Shown here: one piece after another, positions 53,459-64,000 of the stretch
Numbering within the stretch: position 1 is the first letter of the stretch
Layout of the letters: each line of letters starts with the position of its first letter
From: Flagellimonas ochracea
GTDB taxonomy: Bacteria; Bacteroidota; Bacteroidia; Flavobacteriales; Flavobacteriaceae
Direction: 5' to 3'
Assembly (NCBI RefSeq): GCF_009903685.1
Contig: NZ_JAAABI010000003.1
Location: forward strand, 186,001-250,000
Length of the DNA: 64,000 nucleotides
The notes under the pieces: model-generated
What the model was told of the DNA's origin: nothing
Databases searched by the model: none
What the model saw: only the letters and a program-made list of their open reading frames with translations
Program-made: the position numbers and the translations under genes

Positions 53459-54202
53459 ATGTTAGAACATGTAGAATTATTCTTTAAGTCCATTTTTATA
53501 GATAACATGGTTTTTGCCGTGTTCTTGGGAATGTGCTCGTATTTGGCCGTGTCGAAGAAGGTAAGTACAGCCGTAGGTCTTGGAGCTGCCGTAATATTTG
53601 TGCTCGGGGTCACTGTTCCTTTGAACTGGCTATTAGATCAATATTTATTGCGTGACGGTGCTTTAGCATGGTTGGGACCTGAATATGCAGACTATAATTT
53701 GGGATTTCTTTCCTTCATCCTGTTCATCGCCACTATCGCCACCATGGTGCAATTGGTTGAAATTGTGGTGGAGAAATTTTCCCCTGCCCTCTATAATTCT
53801 TTAGGTATTTTCTTGCCATTGATTGCTGTGAACTGTGCAATTTTGGGAGGCTCACTTTTCATGCAAGCTCGCGAAATCCCTTCCCTAGGCCTTGCATTAA
53901 ACTATGGAATCAGCTCGGGAATCGGTTGGTTCTTGGCAATTTTAGCCATTGCCGCGATTCGTGAAAAAATCAGATATTCTAACGTACCCGCGCCGTTGAG
54001 AGGATTGGGCATTACCTTTATCATCACCGGATTAATGGGAATAGGCTTTCAAAGTTTTGGGGGCATGTTGACTGGCGATAATGAGCCACCAGAAACACCA
54101 GAATCAACGACGACAGCCAAGACCGTAGAAGAAAAAGAAGTTAAGGAAGAGATTGAAAACGAAGAGAAAGCAATCTCTTATAATGATGCTATAAAAGAAT
54201 AA
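53459..54202 (+). CDS. nqrE: Na+-translocating NADH:quinone reductase subunit E (extended C-terminus)
   Basis: 247 residues. The six-helix core (about 1-205) has FLGMCSYLAVSKKV and AVNCAILGGSLFM with the cluster-binding Cys residues. A polar tail of about 40 residues, rich in Glu, Lys and Thr (from GDNEPPETPE to NDAIKE), follows the usual end of the family. The tail is likely cytoplasmic and disordered. The gene is spaced 11 bases from nqrD and two bases from nqrF. Confidence 0.95.
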   Translation: MLEHVELFFKSIFIDNMVFAVFLGMCSYLAVSKKVSTAVGLGAAVIFVLGVTVPLNWLLDQYLLRDGALAWLGPEYADYNLGFLSFILFIATIATMVQLVEIVVEKFSPALYNSLGIFLPLIAVNCAILGGSLFMQAREIPSLGLALNYGISSGIGWFLAILAIAAIREKIRYSNVPAPLRGLGITFIITGLMGIGFQSFGGMLTGDNEPPETPESTTTAKTVEEKEVKEEIENEEKAISYNDAIKE

Positions 54203-54204
54203 AA

Positions 54205-55515
54205 ATGATATTAGCTACATCAACCGGAGGTACTATTTTAATCACTATAGTGGCATTCTTGGTGCTCACCTTATTATTAGTGGCCCTGCTATTGTTCACT
54301 AAAGAAAAATTATCTCCATCAGGTCCTGTCACCATTACCATCAACGGGGAAAAAGAAATTGAAGTGGAATCGGGGAACTCCCTGTTGACCACACTAGGAA
54401 ACAAGAAAGTGTTTTTGCCATCTGCTTGTGGTGGTGGAGGAACCTGTATTCAATGCGAGTGCCATGTCCTTTCTGGAGGGGGAGAGGCCCTACCAACGGA
54501 GACCCCACACTTTTCCAAAAGGGAATTGAACGAAGGTGCCAGGCTCGCTTGCCAAGTAAAGGTGAAGCAGGATATGGAAATAACCATTCCTGAAGAGGTC
54601 TTTGGTATTAAAAAATGGGATGCCAAGGTAGTGCGTAACTATAACGTGGCTTCTTTCATCAAAGAGTTTGTGGTCGAAATTCCGGAAGAGATGAATTACA
54701 AGGCAGGGGGCTATATCCAAATTGAGATACCACCCTGCGAAGTGAAGTATGAGGATATCGATATCACTGCCCACCCAAAAGAGCATGAAACCCCTGATAA
54801 ATTTCAAGCAGAATGGGATAAATTCAATCTTTGGCCCTTGGTGATGAAAAATCCAGAGACTGTTGAACGCGCCTATTCCATGGCCTCTTATCCTGCAGAA
54901 GGACGAGAAATCATGTTAAATGTGCGTATAGCCACACCGCCATGGGATCGCTCTAAAAACGGTTGGATGGATGTAAATCCTGGTATCGCTTCATCTTATA
55001 TTTTCGGTCTTAAAGAAGGTGATCCAGTGACCATATCGGGTCCATTTGGCGAATTCTTTATTAACGAATCCGATGCCGAAATGTTGTATGTAGGAGGTGG
55101 AGCAGGAATGGCACCGATGCGATCGCACCTTTATCACCTGTTCAAGACCTTAAAAACAGATAGAAAAGTAACCTATTGGTATGGCGGGCGTTCGAAAAGA
55201 GAGTTGTTCTACATCGACCACTTTAAGCAGTTGGAAAAAGAGTTCCCAAATTTCAAATTCTACATGGCCCTTTCAGAGCCCTTGGAGGAAGACAATTGGA
55301 AAGTGAAAAAAGACATTAATGATGAAGAAGGCGATGGGTTTGTTGGATTTATTCACAATTGTGTGATAGACAACTATCTCAATCATCATGAAACCCCTGA
55401 GGACATCGAACTTTATTTCTGTGGACCACCGTTGATGAACAAGGCTGTTCAAAAAATGGGAGAGGATTTTGGTATTCCAGATGAGAATATCAGATTCGAT
55501 GATTTTGGAGGATAA
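54205..55515 (+). CDS. nqrF: Na+-translocating NADH:quinone reductase subunit F
   Basis: 436 residues. One membrane segment (about 8-32), a 2Fe-2S ferredoxin domain with C75, C81, C84 (CGGGGTCIQCEC) and C116, a FAD domain with RAYSMASYP, and an NADH domain with GGGAGMAPMRSH and YFCGPPLMN. It is the NADH-oxidising entry point of the complex. The C-terminus FDDFGG is typical. A repeat and a terminator follow directly. Confidence 0.96.
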   Translation: MILATSTGGTILITIVAFLVLTLLLVALLLFTKEKLSPSGPVTITINGEKEIEVESGNSLLTTLGNKKVFLPSACGGGGTCIQCECHVLSGGGEALPTETPHFSKRELNEGARLACQVKVKQDMEITIPEEVFGIKKWDAKVVRNYNVASFIKEFVVEIPEEMNYKAGGYIQIEIPPCEVKYEDIDITAHPKEHETPDKFQAEWDKFNLWPLVMKNPETVERAYSMASYPAEGREIMLNVRIATPPWDRSKNGWMDVNPGIASSYIFGLKEGDPVTISGPFGEFFINESDAEMLYVGGGAGMAPMRSHLYHLFKTLKTDRKVTYWYGGRSKRELFYIDHFKQLEKEFPNFKFYMALSEPLEEDNWKVKKDINDEEGDGFVGFIHNCVIDNYLNHHETPEDIELYFCGPPLMNKAVQKMGEDFGIPDENIRFDDFGG

Positions 55516-55525
55516 TGTTTGATTG

Positions 55526-55549
55526 GTCATTCCTGCGAAGGCAGGAATC
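55526..55549. repeat. TCATTCCTGCGAAGGCAGGAATC-type intergenic hairpin repeat
   Basis: Perfect eight-base stem ATTCCTGC/GCAGGAAT (55529-55536 and 55541-55548) with loop GAAG. I recognise this as a widespread short genomic repeat; translated in one frame it gives the HSCEGRNL peptide often seen at the start of mis-annotated proteins. It lies 10 bases after the nqrF stop and can be misread as the start of the next gene. Confidence 0.7.
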
Positions 55550-55561
55550 TTAATAAAATAG

Positions 55562-55592
55562 AACCGATACCCATTAAAGTATCGGTTTTTTT
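55562..55592 (+). terminator. terminator after nqrF
   Basis: Stem AACCGATAC/GTATCGGTT (55562-55570 and 55579-55587) with an eight-base loop and a T run. It ends about 10 bases before the next gene start, so the downstream pair is either read through or has a promoter overlapping this region. Confidence 0.8.
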
Positions 55593-55602
55593 ATCATTAG
55601 TT

Positions 55603-55962
55603 ATGGGACGAAAACTATCAGAACAAGAACTTCATAATTTGGCCATGAATATTGTGGGCAGGGAGTTGGAAGCCGATGGATTTGAATTTATGGCCATCAA
55701 CAGTAAGCTTAAAAAAAACCCACAATACGTGTGTCTTAAAGAAAAACATCTTCACTTTATTGTAGTTAGAAACGTCGCATATCCAGACAATCCGAAACAA
55801 TACGATAAACAGCTCATGCAGAAAGTTAAAGACCACGCTTTGAAATTTGAGGCCAAGACCTACTTTGCCGGAGTAGGGCTCTCCAATGCCTCCGACCAAA
55901 ACGAGCCGGTCTACTTAAATGAGGAGTATATTGTGGACTATCAAGGATTAATTGAAATATAG
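55603..55962 (+). CDS. conserved protein of the nqr-apbE cluster, unknown function
   Basis: 119 residues from the ATG at 55603 (MGRKLSEQELHNLAMNIVG). An upstream in-frame ATG at 55519 runs through the repeat and terminator and is rejected. No signal or membrane segment; HLHFIVVRNVAYPDNPKQYDK and TYFAGVGLSNASDQNEPVYLNEEYIV suggest a small alpha/beta fold. I recall similar short proteins next to nqr genes in other flavobacteria, sometimes mislabelled as an Nqr subunit. It abuts apbE without gap, so a role in Nqr assembly or flavin handling is plausible but unproven. Confidence 0.8.
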   Translation: MGRKLSEQELHNLAMNIVGRELEADGFEFMAINSKLKKNPQYVCLKEKHLHFIVVRNVAYPDNPKQYDKQLMQKVKDHALKFEAKTYFAGVGLSNASDQNEPVYLNEEYIVDYQGLIEI

Positions 55963-56964
55963 ATGAGAAAGACTTTACCCCTATTTGCAATTGCCATATT
56001 GTTATTCGGATGTGAGACCCAGTGGGTAAAAAACCAAAATCGGGGCAATGCCTTGGGAACCACGTATTCCATCCTATATATTTCTGAGGAACTGTTGGAT
56101 TTTCAAAAGGAAATTGACTCCGTATTTCAAGTAATCAACCAATCACTTTCAACTTACATTCCCACTTCGGACATTTCAAAAATTAATGACGGTGATTCCA
56201 CCATTGTGGTGGACCATATGTTTCAAGAAGTATTTGAAATTTCAAGTAAAGTCCATAAAGTGTCCAATGCATATTTTGACCCCACCGTGGGCGTTTTGGC
56301 AGATGCTTGGGGGTTTGGGCCAGGAAAACAGCTAGCGTTGGATAGTCTCCGCGTGGATAGTCTCTTGGATTATGTGGGTTGGGATAAGGTGAAATTGATG
56401 GAGAACCATACTATAAAAAAGCACCATCCAAGCGTCCGATTTGATTTTAATGCCGTTGCCAAGGGATATGCCATAGATCGTGTGGGAGCTCTTTTGGACG
56501 CCCAAGGTATCGAAAACTATTTGGTGGAAGTCGGAGGGGAAGTTTTGACCAAGGGTACCAATCTGGTATCTGGAAAAAAATGGACCGTAGGAATTGATGA
56601 CCCGCAAGCGGAAGTGGGTAGAAAGCTCAAACTAATGGTTGCATTGGAAGACCAGGCGATGGCTTCTTCGGGGAATTATAGAAAGTTTAGGGTAGACCCT
56701 GAAACAGGAGAAAAGTATGTACACACCATTGACCCAAAAACGGGTTATACCAAAAACTCCTATGTTTTGGCTACCAGCGTTGTAGCTGACACCTGTGCAG
56801 AAGCAGATGCTTTTGCAACCGCGTTTATGGCGATGGACTTGTCCGATTCCAAAGAAGTTTTGGAAAATCAAGCGCAATTGGAGGGTTATATCATCTACTT
56901 AGATGAGGAGGGGAATGTACAAGAATACATGACCGAAGGATTCAAAAAACTTATTGTTAGATAA
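55963..56964 (+). CDS. apbE: FAD:protein FMN transferase (ApbE), lipoprotein
   Basis: 333 residues. Lipoprotein signal with lipobox LLFGC (Cys about 17). ApbE features: QSLSTYIPTSDISKIND, FDPTVGVLADAWGFG, RFDFNAVAKGYAIDRV, VEVGGEVLTKGTN, and the metal/FAD region YVHTIDPKTGYTKN with ADTCAEADAFATAFM. It transfers FMN from FAD to Thr of NqrB and NqrC on the periplasmic side. It starts directly after the preceding stop. Location at the end of the nqr cluster fits the substrate assignment. Confidence 0.94.
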   Translation: MRKTLPLFAIAILLFGCETQWVKNQNRGNALGTTYSILYISEELLDFQKEIDSVFQVINQSLSTYIPTSDISKINDGDSTIVVDHMFQEVFEISSKVHKVSNAYFDPTVGVLADAWGFGPGKQLALDSLRVDSLLDYVGWDKVKLMENHTIKKHHPSVRFDFNAVAKGYAIDRVGALLDAQGIENYLVEVGGEVLTKGTNLVSGKKWTVGIDDPQAEVGRKLKLMVALEDQAMASSGNYRKFRVDPETGEKYVHTIDPKTGYTKNSYVLATSVVADTCAEADAFATAFMAMDLSDSKEVLENQAQLEGYIIYLDEEGNVQEYMTEGFKKLIVR

Positions 56965-57729
56965 TTATTTTCGGACCAAGGGTATAATTTCCCCTTTGGC
57001 CAAGTTGTACTTCTCGATTTCTTTTTGAGTAAATTGTTGGGTAAAGTCAACTTCTTCCACAGTAAACCCAACGGACCTAAGTTTATCAAAATAGTCCCTT
57101 CCGTAAATTCGAACATGGTCATATTGCCCAAAAATACGGGCACGCTCTCTTTTGTCGGTGATGGAATCGTCTTCGAAGGTTTTTGCTCTGCTGAGGTCTT
57201 GTGGTATTTGAAAAATACCCCAGCCACCTGGCTTCATAACACGATGTAATTCCCGAATGGCTTGGATGTCATTGGGAATATGTTCCAAGACGTGGTTGCA
57301 CAGAATTACGTCAAATTCATTGTTCTCAAAGGGAAGGTTGCATATATCTGCTTTTACATCAGCTAAGGGTGAATTCAGGTCCGTGGTCGTATAATCAATT
57401 TTTTTTAGCTTTTTGAATCTTTCATAAAAAGCCTGCTCAGGAGCAAAATGAAGCACTTTGAGTTCATTGGTGAAGAAATCCGTTTCATTTTTTAAATATA
57501 GCCATAAAAGGCGGTGTCGTTCCAAAGAGAGGGTGGAAGGGGAGAGCACGTTCTCTCGAGGATTTTCATAGCCATATGGTAAAAAGGTTCTGAAGCTTTT
57601 TCCATCGATGGGGTCTGTATAGGTATTTCCTTTAAGAAAAAAAGCAACCAAAGGTCGCACCCAATAGCTTAATCGAATAAGTAAGGGTCTTGGAATTAGA
57701 TTTAAAAAAAACTTGAAAATGTTTGACAC
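56965..57729 (-). CDS. class I SAM-dependent methyltransferase
   Basis: 254 residues, GTG start at 57729: an in-frame stop lies two codons upstream and no earlier ATG exists. The N-terminal segment (about 1-45) is basic-hydrophobic and may be membrane-associated. The methyltransferase part has VLHFAPEQAF as a weak motif I, ADICNLPFENNEFDVILCNHVLEHIPND, and RVMKPGGWGIFQIP. The substrate is unknown. It converges on apbE, with stops directly adjacent. A perfect -7 box is 28 bases upstream. Confidence 0.8.
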   Translation of the reverse strand: MSNIFKFFLNLIPRPLLIRLSYWVRPLVAFFLKGNTYTDPIDGKSFRTFLPYGYENPRENVLSPSTLSLERHRLLWLYLKNETDFFTNELKVLHFAPEQAFYERFKKLKKIDYTTTDLNSPLADVKADICNLPFENNEFDVILCNHVLEHIPNDIQAIRELHRVMKPGGWGIFQIPQDLSRAKTFEDDSITDKRERARIFGQYDHVRIYGRDYFDKLRSVGFTVEEVDFTQQFTQKEIEKYNLAKGEIIPLVRK

Positions 57730-57757
57730 GAATCACACAAATTTGCTCTAAAAATTA

Positions 57758-57765
57758 CAAAACTA
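57758..57765 (-). promoter_or_regulatory. -7 box of the methyltransferase promoter
   Basis: Minus-strand TAGTTTTG, perfect TAnnTTTG match, 28 bases before the GTG start. Confidence 0.45.
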
Positions 57766-57798
57766 CTTTTTGATTTGGGAAATTCAGAAAACTCGTGT

Positions 57799-58617
57799 CT
57801 ACAGGACCAACCTTTCGCTTCTAAATTCATCTTCCTCATCGCTAGTAATTCCTAATGCATCATAAATATACTGGAATGTGGAAAGCAGTTCGGGCTTCCC
57901 ATTTATCAGGGCCACATCATGTTCAAAATGGGCACTAGGTTTTCCATCGGCGGTCAAAATGGTCCAACCGTCCTTTAATTGTTTGATACGTCTAGTTCCC
58001 ATATTGATCATAGGCTCAATGGCAACGACCATTCCATTGACGAATTTCTTTCCACGGCCTCGTTTTCCATAGTTGGGCATTTGTGGATCCTCATGCAGTT
58101 CCCTACCAAGACCGTGACCTACCAGTTCCCGAACAACACCATATCCATGGTCTTCACAATATTTTTGGATGGCATAACCGACATCGCCTACACGGTTTCC
58201 TTCTTTAAACTGTCGGATTCCGACATATAGCGATTCTTTGGTCACCCGCAATAATTTTTTTGTCTCTTCGGCTACTTCACCTACTTGAAAAGTATAGGCA
58301 TGGTCTCCATAAAACCCGTTTTTTAGGGCACCACAATCAACTGAAATGATATCACCTTCCTTTAGGGGTTCGCTATTGGGAATACCATGGACCACTTGGG
58401 CGTTGGGACTCCAATTTAGAGTATTTGGAAAGTCGTACATTCCCAAAAATCCAGGTTCAGCACCTTGTTCCCGAATAAACTCCTCGGCCATTTTATCCAA
58501 TTGCAGGGGATTGGCCCCGGGCTTTATTTCGGAGGCCAACAGACCAAGCGTACGTGAGACTACCAATGCACTTTCACGCATCAATTCAATTTCTTCCGAA
58601 GTCTTGATTTTTACCAT
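57799..58617 (-). CDS. map: methionine aminopeptidase, type I
   Basis: 272 residues. Metal ligands are visible in SVDCGALKNGFYGDHAYTF (two Asp), GHGLGRELHE (His), AIEPMIN (Glu) and the final AHFEHDVALI (Glu), with substrate His in VVHGIPN. It removes N-terminal methionine co-translationally. A perfect -7 box ends only five bases before the ATG, so the mRNA is probably leaderless or nearly so. Confidence 0.95.
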   Translation of the reverse strand: MVKIKTSEEIELMRESALVVSRTLGLLASEIKPGANPLQLDKMAEEFIREQGAEPGFLGMYDFPNTLNWSPNAQVVHGIPNSEPLKEGDIISVDCGALKNGFYGDHAYTFQVGEVAEETKKLLRVTKESLYVGIRQFKEGNRVGDVGYAIQKYCEDHGYGVVRELVGHGLGRELHEDPQMPNYGKRGRGKKFVNGMVVAIEPMINMGTRRIKQLKDGWTILTADGKPSAHFEHDVALINGKPELLSTFQYIYDALGITSDEEDEFRSERLVL

Positions 58618-58622
58618 GGCTG

Positions 58623-58630
58623 CAAAGATA
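58623..58630 (-). promoter_or_regulatory. -7 box of map, suggests a leaderless transcript
   Basis: Minus-strand TATCTTTG followed by CAGCC and then the ATG at 58617. With +1 five to seven bases after the box, transcription would begin at or next to the start codon. Confidence 0.55.
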
Positions 58631-58673
58631 CATGGATTTAGAAAAATAAATTTAGCTGTATTCCAACGGAAGT

Positions 58674-62331
<3,658 letters not shown>

Positions 62332-62348
62332 GCTAGCAAGTTGAATTT

Positions 62349-62356
62349 CAAAAATA
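62349..62356 (-). promoter_or_regulatory. -7 box of the gpmI-GH97 promoter
   Basis: Minus-strand TATTTTTG, perfect TAnnTTTG match, 17 bases before the gpmI start. Confidence 0.45.
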
Positions 62357-62496
62357 GGACGATTTGACGCAAACCCCTAGTGTTTAGGCGGTTTTCTGAA
62401 TATGGATTTGTTAATTTTTCGTAAGAAAAAATGTGACTTTGTTAAAGTTCGGTTATTTAACTGTTAATGCTGTAACATCTGCCGGTAATTCCAGTC

Positions 62497-62504
62497 TACT
62501 TTTA
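62497..62504 (+). promoter_or_regulatory. possible -7 box of the ankyrin-protein gene
   Basis: TACTTTTA, one mismatch from TAnnTTTG, 33 bases before the ATG at 62538. No convincing -33. Confidence 0.3.
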
Positions 62505-62537
62505 TATCAGTTAATCTATAATCAAAAATTATTCATC

Positions 62538-62924
62538 ATGAGAAAAACAATGTTATCATTGGTAGCCATCTGTATGTTGGTTGTCACCGGTGTCCAAGCC
62601 GCCGAAATTGAATTATCAGCAAACAGTGAGTCCACAACTGTTTCTGTAGAGCCCAATGCGCTGTGCAAAGCAGTCATGCAAGGCGATGTAGACACCGTTA
62701 AAAAACTTATTGAATCGGGAGAAGACGTAAACCGAAGGTCTTTGGGCATGGCTCCAATTCACTTTGCTGCACGTTACAACCAGGCAGAAATTCTTGAGCT
62801 GCTTATTGAAAATGGCGCTAAATTAAATAAACGTTGCAGCAAGGGATATACGGCAAAAAAACATGCTGAAATGTCCAATGCAACGGAATCCTTGGCAGTT
62901 ATTGAAACGGCTATGAAAAAATAG
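62538..62924 (+). CDS. small secreted ankyrin-repeat protein
   Basis: 128 residues from the ATG at 62538 (MRKTMLSLVAICMLVVTGVQA), a clear signal peptide; earlier in-frame ATG at 62433 is rejected because it would add a long polar extension. The mature part has about two and a half ankyrin repeats: NALCKAVMQGDVDTVKKLIE, MAPIHFAARYNQAEILELLI and KGYTAKKHAEMSNATESLAVI. It is probably a periplasmic protein-binding module. It is monocistronic, with a near-perfect terminator behind it. Confidence 0.8.
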   Translation: MRKTMLSLVAICMLVVTGVQAAEIELSANSESTTVSVEPNALCKAVMQGDVDTVKKLIESGEDVNRRSLGMAPIHFAARYNQAEILELLIENGAKLNKRCSKGYTAKKHAEMSNATESLAVIETAMKK

Positions 62925-62948
62925 AAAAGGAGTTTATTCATCCAAAAC

Positions 62949-62979
62949 AAAAGGCCCATCCGATCGGATGGGCCTTTTT
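62949..62979 (+). terminator. terminator of the ankyrin-protein gene
   Basis: Perfect 30-base palindrome: arms AAAAGGCCCATCCGA (62949-62963) and TCGGATGGGCCTTTT (62964-62978), then T. It may also work for the convergent DUF6747-like gene on the minus strand, whose stop is 52 bases away. Confidence 0.9.
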
Positions 62980-63030
62980 GGCTCATTTACGTATCAGTGT
63001 TCTTGTAAAAGAGTATAACAAAACAATGCT

Positions 63031-63198
63031 TTAAAAATCAAAACCGGTAAATGCCCTGTACAAAAAAGCGTAAAAAGCAATAAACAGCATTATTGCACAA
63101 AAAATGGAATATCCTTTTAAGAATAATACCAAATATCCCGGCTTGCAATCATCAAACGCTTCTGTATACAGATGTTTAAAGTGTAAAAGTGTTCCCAT
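63031..63198 (-). CDS. DUF6747-like small membrane protein
   Basis: 55 residues from the ATG at 63198 (MGTLLHFKHLYTEAF), better than an upstream ATG at 63222. A polar start with a LYTEAF segment is followed by one membrane segment of about 20 residues (about 27-47) and the ending YAFLYRAFTGFDF. This matches my memory of the DUF6747 family of flavobacterial short proteins, of unknown function. Likely a single-pass inner-membrane peptide. The perfect -7 box at 63261 fits its own transcript. Confidence 0.65.
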   Translation of the reverse strand: MGTLLHFKHLYTEAFDDCKPGYLVLFLKGYSIFCAIMLFIAFYAFLYRAFTGFDF

Positions 63199-63260
63199 AT
63201 GTTCTCGTATTGCACAGCACAAATGGGATAATAAGAAACAGGTAAAGACTTGAGGTTACC

Positions 63261-63268
63261 CAAAGTTA
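63261..63268 (-). promoter_or_regulatory. -7 box of the DUF6747-like gene
   Basis: Minus-strand TAACTTTG, perfect TAnnTTTG match, 63 bases before the start codon at 63198. The remaining bases of the 63199-63314 gap show nothing else. Confidence 0.45.
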
Positions 63269-63314
63269 ATGAAATCTGATCAACTCTACGCTATAATCGA
63301 TGAACGTGCCGAAT

Positions 63315-64000
63315 CTATCGACCTGAATATTTTTTGATAGCTTCTTTTATTTTTTCTATTCGGTTTTCAGGGTCTGGATGGGTACTCTGGAATTCCGGCA
63401 CCCGATTTGGTCCGGCTGCCGTTTTAAGTATTTCCATCACCTTGATCATTTCGTAAGGATCGTATCCGGATTGGATCATGAAGAGCACACCAAGCTCATC
63501 ACTCTCCAATTCATCGCCCCGTCCATTTTTGAGCAACGTATTTTGCCCTATACCACTAACCAGGTTGCCCATATCACCACCCACCGAAGCACCCGTAGCC
63601 AACGTTTGCCAAAAACTGCTCTCTGCAATACGCTCAGCGGAATGTCTACCGATTACGTGTCCAATTTCATGCCCCAGCACTCCGGCCAACTGGGCTTCAT
63701 TCAATTGTGAAAAAAGGGCATAGGTAATAAAACATTGTCCCCCAGGCAGGGCAAAGGCATTAATGGTGCTGTCATCTGCCAACAGGTGAAAATCGTATTG
63801 ATAAGGAGTTTCTCGCGCAATGCTGTTATTTACAAGTCTTTGACCTACCGCGTCCACGAAGGCTTGCATGCGTTCATCTGGATAAAGTCCACCATGTTGT
63901 TGCGCCATTTGGGGTGCACTTTGCAACCCTATCGCAATTTCCTGTTCCTCGGTCATATTTATGTTTTGCACTCTCCCGGTATATGGGTTTTCCTCTTGAT
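63315..64000 (-). CDS. M48-family zinc metallopeptidase (5' end beyond the window)
   Basis: About 228 residues are visible. The frame is open to the window edge and the residues before the apparent start (NPYTGRVQNINMT) match the usual N-terminal part of secreted M48 peptidases of Bacteroidota, so the gene continues upstream. Zinc site HEIGHVIGRH with the third ligand Glu in GDELESDELG; C-terminal STHPDPENRIEKI. It is the BepA/LoiP-like type that handles misfolded envelope proteins, normally preceded by a lipoprotein signal that would lie outside the window. Confidence 0.88.
   Translation of the reverse strand, partial: QEENPYTGRVQNINMTEEQEIAIGLQSAPQMAQQHGGLYPDERMQAFVDAVGQRLVNNSIARETPYQYDFHLLADDSTINAFALPGGQCFITYALFSQLNEAQLAGVLGHEIGHVIGRHSAERIAESSFWQTLATGASVGGDMGNLVSGIGQNTLLKNGRGDELESDELGVLFMIQSGYDPYEMIKVMEILKTAAGPNRVPEFQSTHPDPENRIEKIKEAIKKYSGR

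Noticed and set aside
55519..55602. N-terminal extension of the gene after nqrF
   Set aside because: It translates the intergenic hairpin repeat (HSCEGRNL) and the terminator stem, a known source of false starts.

Overview
The window reads as chromosomal DNA of a marine member of the Flavobacteriaceae (phylum Bacteroidota). The evidence is a six-subunit Na+-translocating NADH:quinone reductase operon, type IX secretion genes (porT and the T9SS plug protein), many -7 boxes of the Bacteroidota form TAnnTTTG, menaquinone methylation (ubiE/menG), and the end of a laminarin-type polysaccharide utilisation locus. A genus cannot be fixed from this alone. No rRNA, tRNA, CRISPR array, prophage or insertion sequence was seen.

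Layout. 1-4234: distal part of a beta-glucan (laminarin-like) utilisation operon, with the 3' end of a probable GH17 gene, a GH30 lipoprotein, a GPH-family sugar:cation symporter and a cytoplasmic GH17. 4279-15851: a stress island with a DnaJ/CbpA-CbpM chaperone pair, seven two-domain universal stress proteins, a thioredoxin, a three-gene ABC efflux operon and a small protein of possible eRF1/baeRF type. Four intergenic regions here carry a palindrome TGAY-N4-RTCA, placed exactly 29.5 bases (centre to first base) from a TAnn -7 box, which is the geometry of a class II CRP/FNR-type activator. I read this as one regulon. 15908-25505: cardiolipin synthase, two poorly known genes, bacillithiol disulfide reductase-like ypdA, rpe, a leishmanolysin-like protease, the primary sigma factor, pnp and rpsO. 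25681-41719: a lipoprotein, accD (without its zinc-ribbon cysteines), fbaA, a BamA/TamA-like protein, a TrmH-type RNA methyltransferase, porT, ubiE, trkA-trkH, an aspartate aminotransferase, a desaturase, rsmG and a Na/Pi transporter, plus a 40-residue small ORF convergent with rsmG.

41913-49272: a secreted DinB protein whose promoter lies between inverted repeats, a secreted DJ-1/PfpI protein with a metal-binding domain, a GlxA-type AraC regulator, pruA, apaG, a DUF3667 protein and the T9SS plug. 49424-56964: nqrABCDEF, then a conserved small gene and apbE, which encodes the FMN transferase expected to flavinylate NqrB and NqrC. 56965-64000: a methyltransferase, map, a GH97 alpha-glucosidase, gpmI, a one-domain ankyrin protein, a DUF6747-like 55-residue membrane protein and an M48 peptidase that runs off the window.

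Functionally, the first genes take beta-glucan oligosaccharides to glucose. rpe, fbaA and gpmI belong to central carbon metabolism. Nqr and ApbE build a sodium motive force that can drive Na+ symporters such as the NptA-like protein. The stress island is probably switched on by a CRP/FNR-family regulator encoded outside the window. Function calls rest on motif recognition and family knowledge; no database search was run.
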